Assembly (NCBI GenBank): GCA_963828755.1
Contig: CAWHFY010000024.1
Coordinates: forward strand, 88,393-152,392
Source of the DNA: WHSW01 sp963828755
Lineage (GTDB): Bacteria > Actinomycetota > Thermoleophilia > Solirubrobacterales > 70-9
Reading direction: 5' to 3'
DNA: 64,000 nucleotides
The notes below the pieces were generated by a model, which worked only from the letters and a program-made list of their open reading frames with translations, was not told where the DNA came from and ran no database searches. Shown in pieces: positions 28,912-36,978 of this stretch. Each line of letters starts with the position of its first letter. Positions within the stretch are counted from its first letter, which is position 1. A program made the position numbers and the translations under genes.

Positions 28912-29570
28912 CCGAGGCGGTCCATCCGCTGAAGCTGGCGTCCGTCCTGCTTCAGTATCCGAGCCTCGCCCTGCGTGACGCCGCCGCCGCCGCTCGCGAG
29001 CTCGAGATCGGCCCGGCCGGCCGTCGCCAGTCATTCGAGCTGCACGAGTTCTGCGGCTGGTATGCGGCGCGGCCGATTCCCGCTCTCCAGAGGCTCTACG
29101 TCGAGGCATTCGACTTCAGCAAGCAATGCAGCCTCCACCTCACCTACCACGTGCATGGCGATCGTCGCCAGCGCGGGTTGGCGATGCTCGCGCTCAAGGA
29201 GAGCTATCGCAGTGTCGGGTTCGATCCGCCCGGCGACGAGCTCCCGGACTATCTGCCGCTGATGCTCGAGTTTGCCGCGCTCGCGCCCGATCATGTCGGC
29301 ACCGAGCTGCTGGAGGAGCACCGGGTCGCGATCGAGCTCGTCCGAGCCGGGCTGAAGCGTGACCACAGCCCGTTCGAGCCCGTGCTGGACGTCGTCGTCG
29401 CCGGCCTTGGCCGACTGAGGCCGGCGAAGGTGGCGCGGATCCGCCGCCTCGCGATCGAGGGCCCGCCGGCCGAGGAGGTGGGGCTGGAGCCCTTCGCCCC
29501 GCCGGAGGTGATGCCGATCGGCGATCCGGCATCGGCACGACCGATGGTCGGCGGCTGGGAGGCCACGTGA
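28908..29570 (+). CDS. narJ: Nitrate reductase assembly chaperone
   Basis: This 220-residue helical TorD/NarJ-family chaperone helps insert the molybdenum cofactor into NarG. Characteristic segments are LKLASVLLQYPS, the C-terminal half of the fold with LYVEAFDFSKQCSLHLTYHV (an FDFS hallmark), and DELPDYLPLMLEFAA. It has no membrane segment. It overlaps narH upstream and narI downstream by four bases each, so the subunits are made in fixed ratio. Confidence 0.94.
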   Translation: MTEAVHPLKLASVLLQYPSLALRDAAAAARELEIGPAGRRQSFELHEFCGWYAARPIPALQRLYVEAFDFSKQCSLHLTYHVHGDRRQRGLAMLALKESYRSVGFDPPGDELPDYLPLMLEFAALAPDHVGTELLEEHRVAIELVRAGLKRDHSPFEPVLDVVVAGLGRLRPAKVARIRRLAIEGPPAEEVGLEPFAPPEVMPIGDPASARPMVGGWEAT

Positions 29571-30307
29571 GCCGCGGCGAGCTGCTGCTCTACGTCGTCC
29601 TCCCGTACGCGGCCCTGGCGATCTTCTTCATCGGCCATCTGTGGCGTTATCGCCGCGACCAGTACGGCTGGGGGGCGCGCTCGACCCAGCTGCTCGAGAG
29701 CCGCGTGCTCAAGTACGCGAGCACGATCTTCCATCTCGGCGTGCTGGCCGCGATCGGTGGTCACGTGCTCGGGATCCTGATCCCGAAGTCGTGGACCGAG
29801 GCCCTCGGCCTCAGCGACAGCGCCTACCACGTGATCGCCGTGATCGGAGGGATCGCGGCGGGCAGCGCGGTCTGCGTCGGCTTCGCCCTGCTCGTCTACC
29901 GGCGGCTGCGCTTCGCCCGCGTTCGCGTCACGACCACCCGCGCCGACGTCGTCACTTTCGGACTGCTCGGCCTCGGGATCGTCACCGGCATGCTGGCGAC
30001 GCTGACCAACATCGGCGACGTCGTCCACTACCGCGAGTCGGTCGGCCCGTATTTCCGCAATCTGATGATTCTCAACCCGAAGCCCGAGTTGATGACCGGT
30101 GAGCACGTGACGTTCATCTTCCAGGCGCACGTGACCGTCGTCTGGCTACTGGTTGCGTTCTGGCCCTTCAGCCGGCTGGTGCACGCCTGGAGCGTGCCGG
30201 TCGACTACCCGCGGCGCAGCCCAGTGCTCTACCGCAGCCGGAGCCGGCGGCCGAAGCGCCGGCGCCCGGCCGACGCCGTCACCACCGTGGAGCCCGCCCG
30301 CCGATGA
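29567..30307 (+). CDS. narI: Respiratory nitrate reductase gamma subunit (cytochrome b)
   Basis: This 246-residue membrane protein has five helices and binds two b hemes, oxidising quinol at the outer face and passing electrons to NarH. Candidate heme His residues sit in FFIGHLWRY, STIFHLGVLAAIGGHVLG and GEHVTFIFQAHVTVVW. A basic C-terminal tail (RSRSRRPKRRRP) faces the cytoplasm. It starts at a GTG overlapping the narJ stop, and its own stop overlaps the hemerythrin ATG. Confidence 0.94.
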   Translation: MSRGELLLYVVLPYAALAIFFIGHLWRYRRDQYGWGARSTQLLESRVLKYASTIFHLGVLAAIGGHVLGILIPKSWTEALGLSDSAYHVIAVIGGIAAGSAVCVGFALLVYRRLRFARVRVTTTRADVVTFGLLGLGIVTGMLATLTNIGDVVHYRESVGPYFRNLMILNPKPELMTGEHVTFIFQAHVTVVWLLVAFWPFSRLVHAWSVPVDYPRRSPVLYRSRSRRPKRRRPADAVTTVEPARR

Positions 30308-30729
30308 AGCGCAGCGACGAGTTGGCGCCGCTCTCGCGCGACCACCACCAGGCGCTGTTCGTCGCGATGAAGCTGAAGCGCGCCGAGGCGGACGGCGCCG
30401 AGGCGTTCCTCGGCTTCATCGCCGCTCACGGGGGCGACCACTTCCGGATCGAGGAGGAGATCCTCCTCCCCGCCTGGATCGCCTCCGACCCGGGAGCCGA
30501 CCGCGCTCTCGCCGAGCGGGTCGCCGCCGAGCATCTCGGGCTTCGCGCGGCCGCACGCCGACTGCGCGAGCGCGACCTCGACGCGAGTGGGATCCGGGCC
30601 GTCGGCGAGCTGCTCGAACGCCACGTCCGATTCGAGGAGCGCGAGCTCTTTCCGTTGATCGAAGCCGGGCTCGGAGCCCAGCGGCTCGCGGAGCTCGGCG
30701 CCGAGATCGAGTCCGCCGAGGCTGCCTGA
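30304..30729 (+). CDS. Hemerythrin HHE-domain protein at the end of the nar operon
   Basis: This 141-residue four-helix protein has the di-iron His/Glu pattern LSRDHHQALFV, HGGDHFRIEEEILLP, AEHLGLR and ERHVRFEERELFP. Hemerythrins bind O2 or NO at a non-heme di-iron site; some (RIC/YtfE type) protect or repair Fe-S proteins during nitrosative stress. The ATG at 30304 overlaps the narI stop, so it is co-translated with the nitrate reductase. A role in coping with NO or oxygen during nitrate respiration is the natural inference. Confidence 0.9.
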   Translation: MKRSDELAPLSRDHHQALFVAMKLKRAEADGAEAFLGFIAAHGGDHFRIEEEILLPAWIASDPGADRALAERVAAEHLGLRAAARRLRERDLDASGIRAVGELLERHVRFEERELFPLIEAGLGAQRLAELGAEIESAEAA

Positions 30730-30733
30730 GCGC

Positions 30734-30764
30734 CGCTCCCGCGCTCAGCCGAGCGCCGGGAGCG
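30734..30764. terminator. Bidirectional hairpin ending the nar operon
   Basis: CGCTCCC-G-CGCTC from 30734 pairs with GAGCGCC-GGGAGCG to 30764 around AGCC, a stem of about 13 bp with one bulge. It lies directly after the hemerythrin stop and before the convergent RTX gene end. Confidence 0.6.
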
Positions 30765-30773
30765 CGCGAGCGC

Positions 30774-31593
30774 TCAGCAGCCCCGCTCGGTGTCCTTGCC
30801 GGGCCCGCCCTTGCACGTGTCCGGCCCGCCGCCGCCGCGCAGTGCATCGCGACCTCCGACCGCCTCCGAGGCGGTCAGCTCCCCCGCCGCCGCGCAGCAG
30901 GTCGTTGCCGTCGCCGCCCTTGAGCGCGTCGTTGCCGCCGCCGGCGCGGACCTCGTCGTTGCCGGCCGCGCCCGTGATCGTGTCGTTGCCGGCCGCTGAG
31001 CAGACGAGGTCATCGCCGCCGAGGCCGAGGATCACGTCGTTGCCCGAGAGGGCGACGAATACATCCTTCTTCGCCGTCCCGGTGAGCTGGTCGTCGCCGG
31101 TGGTGCCGACGATCGTCGCCTGCTGGCCCGCGCACTCCGCGGCCGCCGGCTCGACCACGTTGGTCGTCTCGGTGTCGGTGTCGTTCGCGCTCACCGGGTC
31201 GGTGTCGGTCGTGCTGATCGTCGCCGTGTTGACGAGCTGCCCCGCCTTGCGCGGGCTGACCCGGACCGTCACGGTCGCATTCGCGCCGTTGGCGAGCGTG
31301 CCGAGCTCGCAGGTCACCTTCTTGCCTGACTGCTTGCACGACCCCTGCGACGGGTTCGCGCCGATGAAGTCGAGCTGGTTCGGCAGCGTGTCCACGACCT
31401 GGACCCCGTTCGCGTTCTCCGGTCCCTCGTTGGAGAGCGCCAGCCGGTAGCTGAATTCCGTGCCGACGGTTGCCGGATCGGCACTGTCGGTCTTGTCGAT
31501 CGCGAGGTCGGCGGTCGCCGCCAGCGCGCTCGCCGGCGCCAGCGCAGCGATCGCGCAGATTCCCACGACCAGAACGGTCGTCCTTACGGTCAT
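30774..31593 (-). CDS. Secreted DUF11 / RTX-repeat calcium-binding protein (one frameshift)
   Basis: A signal peptide at residues 1-25 (TVLVVGICAIAALAPASALA) leads into a DUF11 beta-sandwich (ADLAIDKTDSADPATVGTEF to SANDTDTETTN). RTX nonapeptides follow (GNDVILGLGGDD, AGNDTITGAAGND, GGNDALKGGDGND) and would bind calcium outside the cell. The frame changes near 30880, and the repeat text continues in the next frame to a stop at 30774 with final cysteines (GGPDTCKGGPGKD). The ATG overlaps the stop of the upstream membrane sigma-factor gene, so the two are translationally coupled. It may be a target or partner of that sigma system. Confidence 0.85.
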
Positions 31594-33161
31594 CGGTGAG
31601 CTTCCTCCTGCACTTCGTTGCGAGCACCGACAGGCGCCCCTCGTGCAATCAACGCCCGCGGCGCGGCGAAGTCAGGGTCTACTGGTGGCCAGGGGCCGCG
31701 GCCGAATTGCCGGGGCTCACCGGTCTGGCCGGGAGCGGCCGCGGAGTTGCCCGGAGCTCCGGTTTGGCCGGGAGCGGCGGCCGGTCCCCCACCGTGTGTC
31801 TGGCCGGTGGTGGACGCCTGCGAGCTGGGACCCGGGGAGCTCGACTGCCCGGGCGTTGCGCCGGTCTGCCCCGGGGCGCTGGCACTGTGGCCAGGCGCCG
31901 TGGTGCTCTGGCCGGGAGGCGTCGCCGGCGAGTTGCCCGGGTTGGAGGTTTGCCCCGGCGCGGTCGCTTGGCCGGGTGCGCCCTCGGGCCCACGGCCTCG
32001 GGATCCATGCGCGTTTTTATGGCCGTGCGCGTTTCCATGTCCCTCCCCGTCGGGGCGCCCGCGACCGGTCGCGCCGTTCGACGACCCCTGCGCTCCGCTG
32101 CCGCGAGCCTGCGCGGAGTCACCTGGCCCGGCGGCTCCCGAGCCCTCGCCGGGTGCTGTCTGCGGCTGCGCATCCGCGGGAGCCGCCGGGGGCGTCGGCT
32201 CGCGGTCTGAGCCGTTCACGTCGATGACGCCTCCGAGCTCAGCGGCGCCGCCGGCGATCGCAGCGGTGGCGACCACCGCGATCGCTGCCTTGACCGCGGC
32301 CCCGGCGCCGAGCCCGGAGCCGATTCCCGCGAGGCCGGCGCCGGCCGCGGCAGACCCCGCGGTCCCGCCGGCGAGCACCGAGTGCAAGGTCGCGAGCGCG
32401 GCCGGAGCCGCGAGCGGCGGCGCCAGTGCCGCCAACTGCAAGCGGCGGTCCCCGATCGCCGCCGCGAACGAGCGGCACCCTTCGCAGGTGCGCAGGTGAG
32501 CCCGGATCCGGCGTCCGCGCAGGACCCGGCGGTCGCCGGCCGAGATCGCCTCACGGATCGGCCCGCATTCCATCTCGCGTCCGTCAGACATCTCCTGGAG
32601 CGCCACCCGCGCCTCGTAGACGGCCTGCTTGGCGGCCGCGGGGCTCGCCCCGAGCGCCGCGCCGATCTGCTCGAAGCCGAGCCCGCTCAGCTCGCGCATG
32701 ACCAATGCCCCGCGCTGTCGCTCGGGCAGGTGGTCCAGATCCGCGACCAGGTCGCGCAGCTGCTCGCGCGCGACCGTGCGCTGTTCGGGCCCGTTGCCCA
32801 GCTCCGGCAGCTCCGGGTCGATCTCGTCGGTCGGGCGCCGTCGGCGAACCAGCGAGATCGCCTCGTTGTGGGCGATCCGGAACAACCACGGCTTCAGCTC
32901 GATTGTTCGCGGCTCGCCCGGCAGCGCCCGCAGCGCTTTGACCATCGTCGCCTGCAGGGCGTCCTCGGCGTCCTCGCGATCGCCCAGCAGGGCCAAGCAG
33001 TAGCGGTAGAGATCCTGGTGATAGCGGCGGTAGATCGCAGCGAACGCGCGCTCGTCGCCCGCCGCCGCCCGTCGAGCCAGGCGCGCGTCTCCGAACGGTA
33101 GCGACGGACCCGACGCCCGGACTTCTCGCGGCAGCCTGCCGGTGCCCTCGCTCATGGTCAT
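31590..33161 (-). CDS. ECF sigma factor fused to zinc anti-sigma motif, membrane segment and PGQ-repeat tail
   Basis: This 523-residue protein has sigma region 2 at about residues 38-110 (YRRYHQDLYRYCLALLG, LKPWLFRIAHNEA) and region 4 at about 135-190 (HLPERQRGALVMRELSGLGF). A ZAS-type zinc motif follows: Cys199, then His222-x3-Cys226-x2-Cys229 in RAHLRTCEGC. A hydrophobic Gly/Ala stretch near 262-310 includes KAAIAVVATAAIAGGAAELG and is probably one membrane pass. About 200 residues then carry Gly/Pro/Ser repeats of the type APGQTSNPGNS. The layout suggests a sigma factor held at the membrane by its own anti-sigma part, with the tail outside. AGGA precedes the ATG. Its stop overlaps the RTX gene. 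Confidence 0.85.
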   Translation of the reverse strand: MTMSEGTGRLPREVRASGPSLPFGDARLARRAAAGDERAFAAIYRRYHQDLYRYCLALLGDREDAEDALQATMVKALRALPGEPRTIELKPWLFRIAHNEAISLVRRRRPTDEIDPELPELGNGPEQRTVAREQLRDLVADLDHLPERQRGALVMRELSGLGFEQIGAALGASPAAAKQAVYEARVALQEMSDGREMECGPIREAISAGDRRVLRGRRIRAHLRTCEGCRSFAAAIGDRRLQLAALAPPLAAPAALATLHSVLAGGTAGSAAAGAGLAGIGSGLGAGAAVKAAIAVVATAAIAGGAAELGGVIDVNGSDREPTPPAAPADAQPQTAPGEGSGAAGPGDSAQARGSGAQGSSNGATGRGRPDGEGHGNAHGHKNAHGSRGRGPEGAPGQATAPGQTSNPGNSPATPPGQSTTAPGHSASAPGQTGATPGQSSSPGPSSQASTTGQTHGGGPAAAPGQTGAPGNSAAAPGQTGEPRQFGRGPWPPVDPDFAAPRALIARGAPVGARNEVQEEAHR

Positions 33162-33192
33162 GATTGTCCTGCATCGCGGCCTCCATCAGCGC

Positions 33193-33333
33193 TCAAACGC
33201 GTTCGCGTCGTCGTCGAGCGCGGCGAGCAGCTTCTCCACGGCGTCCTGCGGCAAGCGTCGTGTTGGCGACGGTCTCCTGCTCGTTGTACGCGGGGACGAT
33301 CGCGGTCAGCCGCGCCTGGCTCTGAGCGGGCAC
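33193..33333 (-). pseudogene. Short fragment of a family 2 glycosyltransferase
   Basis: From a GTG at 33333 the text RLTAIVPAYNEQETVANTT is the start of a GT-A family 2 glycosyltransferase. A frame change near 33245 leads to PQDAVEKLLAALDDDANAF and a stop at 33193, giving under 50 residues. The second half looks like the end of a different protein. It is best read as a remnant or chimera, and the evidence is thin. Confidence 0.35.
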
Positions 33334-33369
33334 GCCAACACAACGCCGCTCGCCCCCGGAGGTAAGGCC

Positions 33370-33966
33370 CTATCGGGCCCCGACCGCGAGCGCCGCCGCG
33401 CGCTGCTCGAGCGCCTCGAGCGCGACGTGCGGGAACAGGCCGTAGGCCGGCGGCGGGTCGTCCTGGTCGAGGAAGTCGCCGACCCAGAAGCCGCGCTCGC
33501 CGTGCAAGAGGCGCGCGCACACGTGCGGGCTGAGTGGTTCAAACGCCGACTCGACCAGCGCCCCGATCGCCGCGTCGACGTGCTCGCCGACGGCGGCGAG
33601 CCGCTCCGGACCCCACTCGGTCCAGGCACCGGCTCGGGCGCCGTGCGCGACGCCGTCGCAGTGGGCGACAAAGCCGCACTCGGCCAGGTCGCGAGCGCGC
33701 TGCTCCTCCGCCTCGCGCGCGGCCCCCGACCCGCGGTAGCTCGGGAGGTCGTCGTACAGGTCAGGCCGCAGCCGCACGGCAAAGCGCTTGACCAGCCGCG
33801 CCGACTTGTAGCCGCGGCGGTGCTGCTCGAAGCGGATCTCCGGTTCGCGGGCGCTCGAGCCGACGTAGACCCAGGGGATCCGCGGGTCACGCCGGCGCCC
33901 GGCGCCGGCGGCGAGCTCGATCGCATAGACGCGCGCCACACCCGCCCCTTCGACGGCGGGCCGCAC
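33370..33966 (-). CDS. GIY-YIG nuclease-like protein
   Basis: This 198-residue protein begins with a GIY-YIG-like core. VARVYAIELAAG stands for the GIY strand, PWVYVGSSAREPEIRFEQHR for the YIG strand with its following Arg and His, and a helix KSARLVKRFAVRLRPDLYDD comes next. The acidic residue needed for metal binding could be in the helix after that. The later half (EWGPERLAAVGEHVDAAIGA) is not recognised. GIY-YIG domains cut DNA in repair, restriction and mobile introns. Here the role is unknown, and the assignment rests on a short motif pattern. Confidence 0.6.
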   Translation of the reverse strand: MRPAVEGAGVARVYAIELAAGAGRRRDPRIPWVYVGSSAREPEIRFEQHRRGYKSARLVKRFAVRLRPDLYDDLPSYRGSGAAREAEEQRARDLAECGFVAHCDGVAHGARAGAWTEWGPERLAAVGEHVDAAIGALVESAFEPLSPHVCARLLHGERGFWVGDFLDQDDPPPAYGLFPHVALEALEQRAAALAVGAR

Positions 33967-33981
33967 AAGCCTCGCCGCGGC

Positions 33982-34353
33982 TCAGTCGATGCGGTCGCGA
34001 AACGACGCGGCCGGCTCGGTCGACGCCCCGGCCGCGAAGACCGCGTTCTCGAGCATCCGGTCCGACGTGATCACGCGGATCGAGCCCGGGTCGTCGTCGG
34101 CGCGGACGATCCGGATGATCTCGTTGTCGGCCGAGTTGGGCCCCGGCCGCGGCGCGTGGGCAACCTCGATCACGGTCGAGCGAAGCGGCGGGTTCGGCTT
34201 GCGCTCGAAGACCACCATCACCTCGGCTCCCGTGTGCGCCGACCAGCGCTCGAGCCGGTCGACCAGCCGGGCCATGGCCTGGTCGCGGTCCTTCCACCAG
34301 CCGTCGGGCCTGGTCCCGATCACGTTCATGCCGTCGACGATGTAGCGGATCAC
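33982..34353 (-). CDS. NYN-domain (YacP-like) putative RNase
   Basis: This 123-residue PIN-like domain opens RYIVDGMNVIGTRPDGWWKD with the first catalytic Asp. ADNEIIRIVRADD and IRVITSDRMLENAV supply the remaining acidic residues, so the metal site looks complete. YacP/Rae1-type NYN proteins cleave RNA, some on the ribosome. It starts at a GTG one base after the stop of a 45-codon zinc-ribbon gene, so the two form a tight unit. Confidence 0.82.
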   Translation of the reverse strand: MIRYIVDGMNVIGTRPDGWWKDRDQAMARLVDRLERWSAHTGAEVMVVFERKPNPPLRSTVIEVAHAPRPGPNSADNEIIRIVRADDDPGSIRVITSDRMLENAVFAAGASTEPAASFRDRID

Positions 34354-34354
34354 G

Positions 34355-34492
34355 TCAGTACCGCCTGCCCATCCCGCCGAGCACCAGGCTCAGCCACGAG
34401 CGCTTGCCGCAGCGCGGGCACTTCTGCAGCGCGTGATCGAGCACCGCCCCGCAGTGGCGGCACTCCGGCTTTTGCTTGACGACCCCGGGCAC
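34355..34492 (-). CDS. 45-residue zinc-ribbon protein upstream of the NYN gene
   Basis: A short frame from a GTG at 34492 reads KPECRHCGAVLDHALQKCP and then RCGKRSWLSLVLGGMGRRY. It has two CxxC pairs that would bind zinc. Spacing to the NYN gene is one base. Such mini zinc ribbons often bind RNA or proteins. The start is uncertain: an ATG just upstream is out of frame by one base, which may reflect an indel. Confidence 0.55.
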   Translation of the reverse strand: MPGVVKQKPECRHCGAVLDHALQKCPRCGKRSWLSLVLGGMGRRY

Positions 34493-34513
34493 CGGCCCAT
34501 TGTCGCCGATGGC

Positions 34514-36904
34514 CTAGCCGCCGCCGAGCTTGATGCGCTTCGAGTGCGCGCCGGCGAAGCCCTCCACCGACTTGGCGCTCGCGCGGACCTTGATCGGGCC
34601 CGTGACCCGCAACCGCAGCGTGGCCTTGCACTTCGAGCCCGTCGCGACGTCGGCGTCGATCTGGCGCCACTTGCCCCGGCGCCGCTGCTCGAACGAGATC
34701 CGCTGCCAGGTCGTCGCCGGGCACGGGCGCAGCTTCGCGCTCAGCGTTGTGCGCTTGCCGTCGGCGGGGTGGCGAGGCGAGGCCTTGAGCTTCAGCGTCC
34801 GCTTGCGCGCCTTCACGCGATGGTCGGGCCCGAAGGACTGCCAGGTCCCGTTGACCGCCTGCTCCCCCACCCCGGGCTTTGCCCAGTCGCACACGCCGTC
34901 GGGAAAGGTCGCCGCGAGGCGGTTCTGCTGGGCGTTGTTGAGCGGCGGGTAGTCGCCGAGGTCGACCGGCTTGAGCTGGCACTTCGCGACCAGTGAGTCG
35001 ACCGGCTTGCCGGCCTGGTTGGCCGGCAGCGAGTGCGGCGGATAGGTGTTCTCGCAGAAGTTGTCGTCGCCGATGATCGCGGCGCCGTTGGTGCGCTGGC
35101 CGCCGTTCGCCCAGCAGGCGTCGACCGCGGCAGCGGGCTTGTCGGCGATCACCTTCTCGGCGTCGCTGCGCCCTGAGTCGTCGGCGGCGATGGCGTCGAG
35201 CCAAGCGCCCATCAGGTCGATCGCCGTATCGTTCATCGGGCCGGTATTCGATCCGCCCTGGGCGCGGAACATCACCTGGTTGGCGTAGGTGCCGTTGGCG
35301 CGCTGCAGGCGGGCCCGGAACCGGTACGTGTTGAAGTACTGGTGCACGTTGACCTCGTCGTCCACGTACACCCGGGTGTCGATGATCGGAACCGTCGGGA
35401 TCCCGCCCATGCCCTGGTTGATGCGCCCGGTCTGATAGGCGATCGCGAGCGCGCCGTCGTCGGCGACCGTGCGCCGGTTGACGATCAAGCCGTTCTCGTC
35501 GTACCCGCCGATTCCCTCGTTCAGGTCGAGAAACTCGCCCGGGTTGAGGTCTCCCGACTGCAGCGCGCGGAGCCCGTACTGCACGCCGGTGTTGTCGAGG
35601 GTGCGGCGCGCGTAACCGGTGGACGGGTCGCGGCCGTAGATGTTGACCATGCTGTCCCAGACCGTGCAGCGGGCGCCGCCAGGATTGGTGACCGGGTCGA
35701 AGATCAGGGAGGCCGGGACGACCGACTCGTCGCAGCCCTCGGTCGCGTTGACGACGTCGGCGCCGGCGCCGAGCGCCAAGCACCCGTTCGGGTTGGCGAG
35801 CCCGCTGATCGCGATGCGCTGCGCGTCGGTCAGGCTCGACCCGTCGGCGGACGCGTAGTAGTTGTTGAGCAGGCGACAGTCGGGATAGTCGGGCGCGGAG
35901 TTGTCGGGGAAGCTGGCTGACGGCAGCAGGCCGTCGAGCAGCTTCGGATAGTTCTGGCCGATCATTTGCGCTTGGACCGAGCCGCCGGAGCCGCCCTCGC
36001 CGATCGTCCACGCCGGCGCCTCGCCGAGGCTCTCGATCACGTGCTCCTTGACCATCGAGACGGTCTCAGCCGAGAGCACGTCGTTGCAGGCGGTGCCGAG
36101 GACGGTGAGGCTTGACGACATGGTCGAGTAGCCCCGCGAGAGCTGGCGGTCGTCGAGCACGGTCCCGATCCCGCTCGAGCCCTGCTGGTAGCCGGCGCCG
36201 CAGCCGCCTCCGAACCCGTAGATGAGGCGCCGGTTCCAGCCCTGCCCGGTGACCCCGCCCGGGGCGAGCACCGCCCAGCGGTAGATCGCGCGGTTGATCA
36301 CCCCGGACTCGACCCGGACCACGTAGTCGACCGTCTGGCCGTCGCGGGTCGTGGTCTGAGCGAGGTCGACCGGGCGCTCGGTCGGGTCGGCAAGCGGCTT
36401 GAAGTTGCCGTTGGTCGACATGTAGCGGTACTCGACCCGGGTCGCCGCCGAGCAGTCGGGGTCGGTCGCCGGGCCGAGCCCGCCCGCCTCGGTCGTGCAG
36501 ATGAACGGGGTCTGGTGGGTGCCCGAGAACAGGGGCCCGCTCGGCGCGCTGTTGAACAGGGTCAGATCCGAGGCCTTGGTCGCGCCCTTGGCGAGCGCCG
36601 AGATCCGGTTGGCGCCGTCCGCGAGGCCGGCGACGAGGCCGACCAGGCGGCGCGCGTTCGCCGCCGATGGCGCGAAGGCCCCGGTGACGTCGCGGCCGTT
36701 GCGGCGGATCTCGACCTTCGACACCTTCACCTTGCTCGGCACGTCGACGGCCACCAGCGCGTCACCGCCGGAGACCATGTCGGCCCTGCTCGAGAGCACC
36801 GAGAGCTTCAGCTTCGGGCTCGCGGCTACCGCGGACGGCGCCGCGAACACGGCCGCGGCGAGAGCAAGCAGGATCGCGGTCACGACGCGCGCGGCAGTCG
36901 ACAT
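34514..36904 (-). CDS. Secreted DUF6351-family protein
   Basis: This 796-residue protein has a signal peptide at residues 1-28 (VVTAILLALAAAVFAAPSAV). An Ig-like N-terminal region follows (KVSKVEIRRNGRDVTGAF), then the DUF6351 core with GWNRRLIYGFGGGCGAGYQQ and GEGGSGGSVQAQMIGQNYP. The latter resembles a nucleophile elbow of an alpha/beta hydrolase. Many cysteines suggest an extracellular fold with disulfides. The C-terminal 100 residues are basic beta-strand repeats (KVKARKRTLKLKASPR). Probably a secreted hydrolase of tannase/esterase type, but catalysis is unproven. Confidence 0.85.
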   Translation of the reverse strand: MSTAARVVTAILLALAAAVFAAPSAVAASPKLKLSVLSSRADMVSGGDALVAVDVPSKVKVSKVEIRRNGRDVTGAFAPSAANARRLVGLVAGLADGANRISALAKGATKASDLTLFNSAPSGPLFSGTHQTPFICTTEAGGLGPATDPDCSAATRVEYRYMSTNGNFKPLADPTERPVDLAQTTTRDGQTVDYVVRVESGVINRAIYRWAVLAPGGVTGQGWNRRLIYGFGGGCGAGYQQGSSGIGTVLDDRQLSRGYSTMSSSLTVLGTACNDVLSAETVSMVKEHVIESLGEAPAWTIGEGGSGGSVQAQMIGQNYPKLLDGLLPSASFPDNSAPDYPDCRLLNNYYASADGSSLTDAQRIAISGLANPNGCLALGAGADVVNATEGCDESVVPASLIFDPVTNPGGARCTVWDSMVNIYGRDPSTGYARRTLDNTGVQYGLRALQSGDLNPGEFLDLNEGIGGYDENGLIVNRRTVADDGALAIAYQTGRINQGMGGIPTVPIIDTRVYVDDEVNVHQYFNTYRFRARLQRANGTYANQVMFRAQGGSNTGPMNDTAIDLMGAWLDAIAADDSGRSDAEKVIADKPAAAVDACWANGGQRTNGAAIIGDDNFCENTYPPHSLPANQAGKPVDSLVAKCQLKPVDLGDYPPLNNAQQNRLAATFPDGVCDWAKPGVGEQAVNGTWQSFGPDHRVKARKRTLKLKASPRHPADGKRTTLSAKLRPCPATTWQRISFEQRRRGKWRQIDADVATGSKCKATLRLRVTGPIKVRASAKSVEGFAGAHSKRIKLGGG

Positions 36905-36978
36905 CAGGCTCGAAAACCCCGACGCCCGACGAAGGTTGCGCCGACGGCTGCGGCGCCGGCCGGAATAGCATCGCCGCG

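Noticed and set aside
30840..31080. CRISPR-like repeats
   Set aside because: They encode RTX nonapeptides; spacing is that of the protein motif.
31690..31990. Minisatellite or CRISPR-like array
   Set aside because: The repeats are imperfect and in frame; they simply encode the PGQ tail of the sigma-factor fusion.
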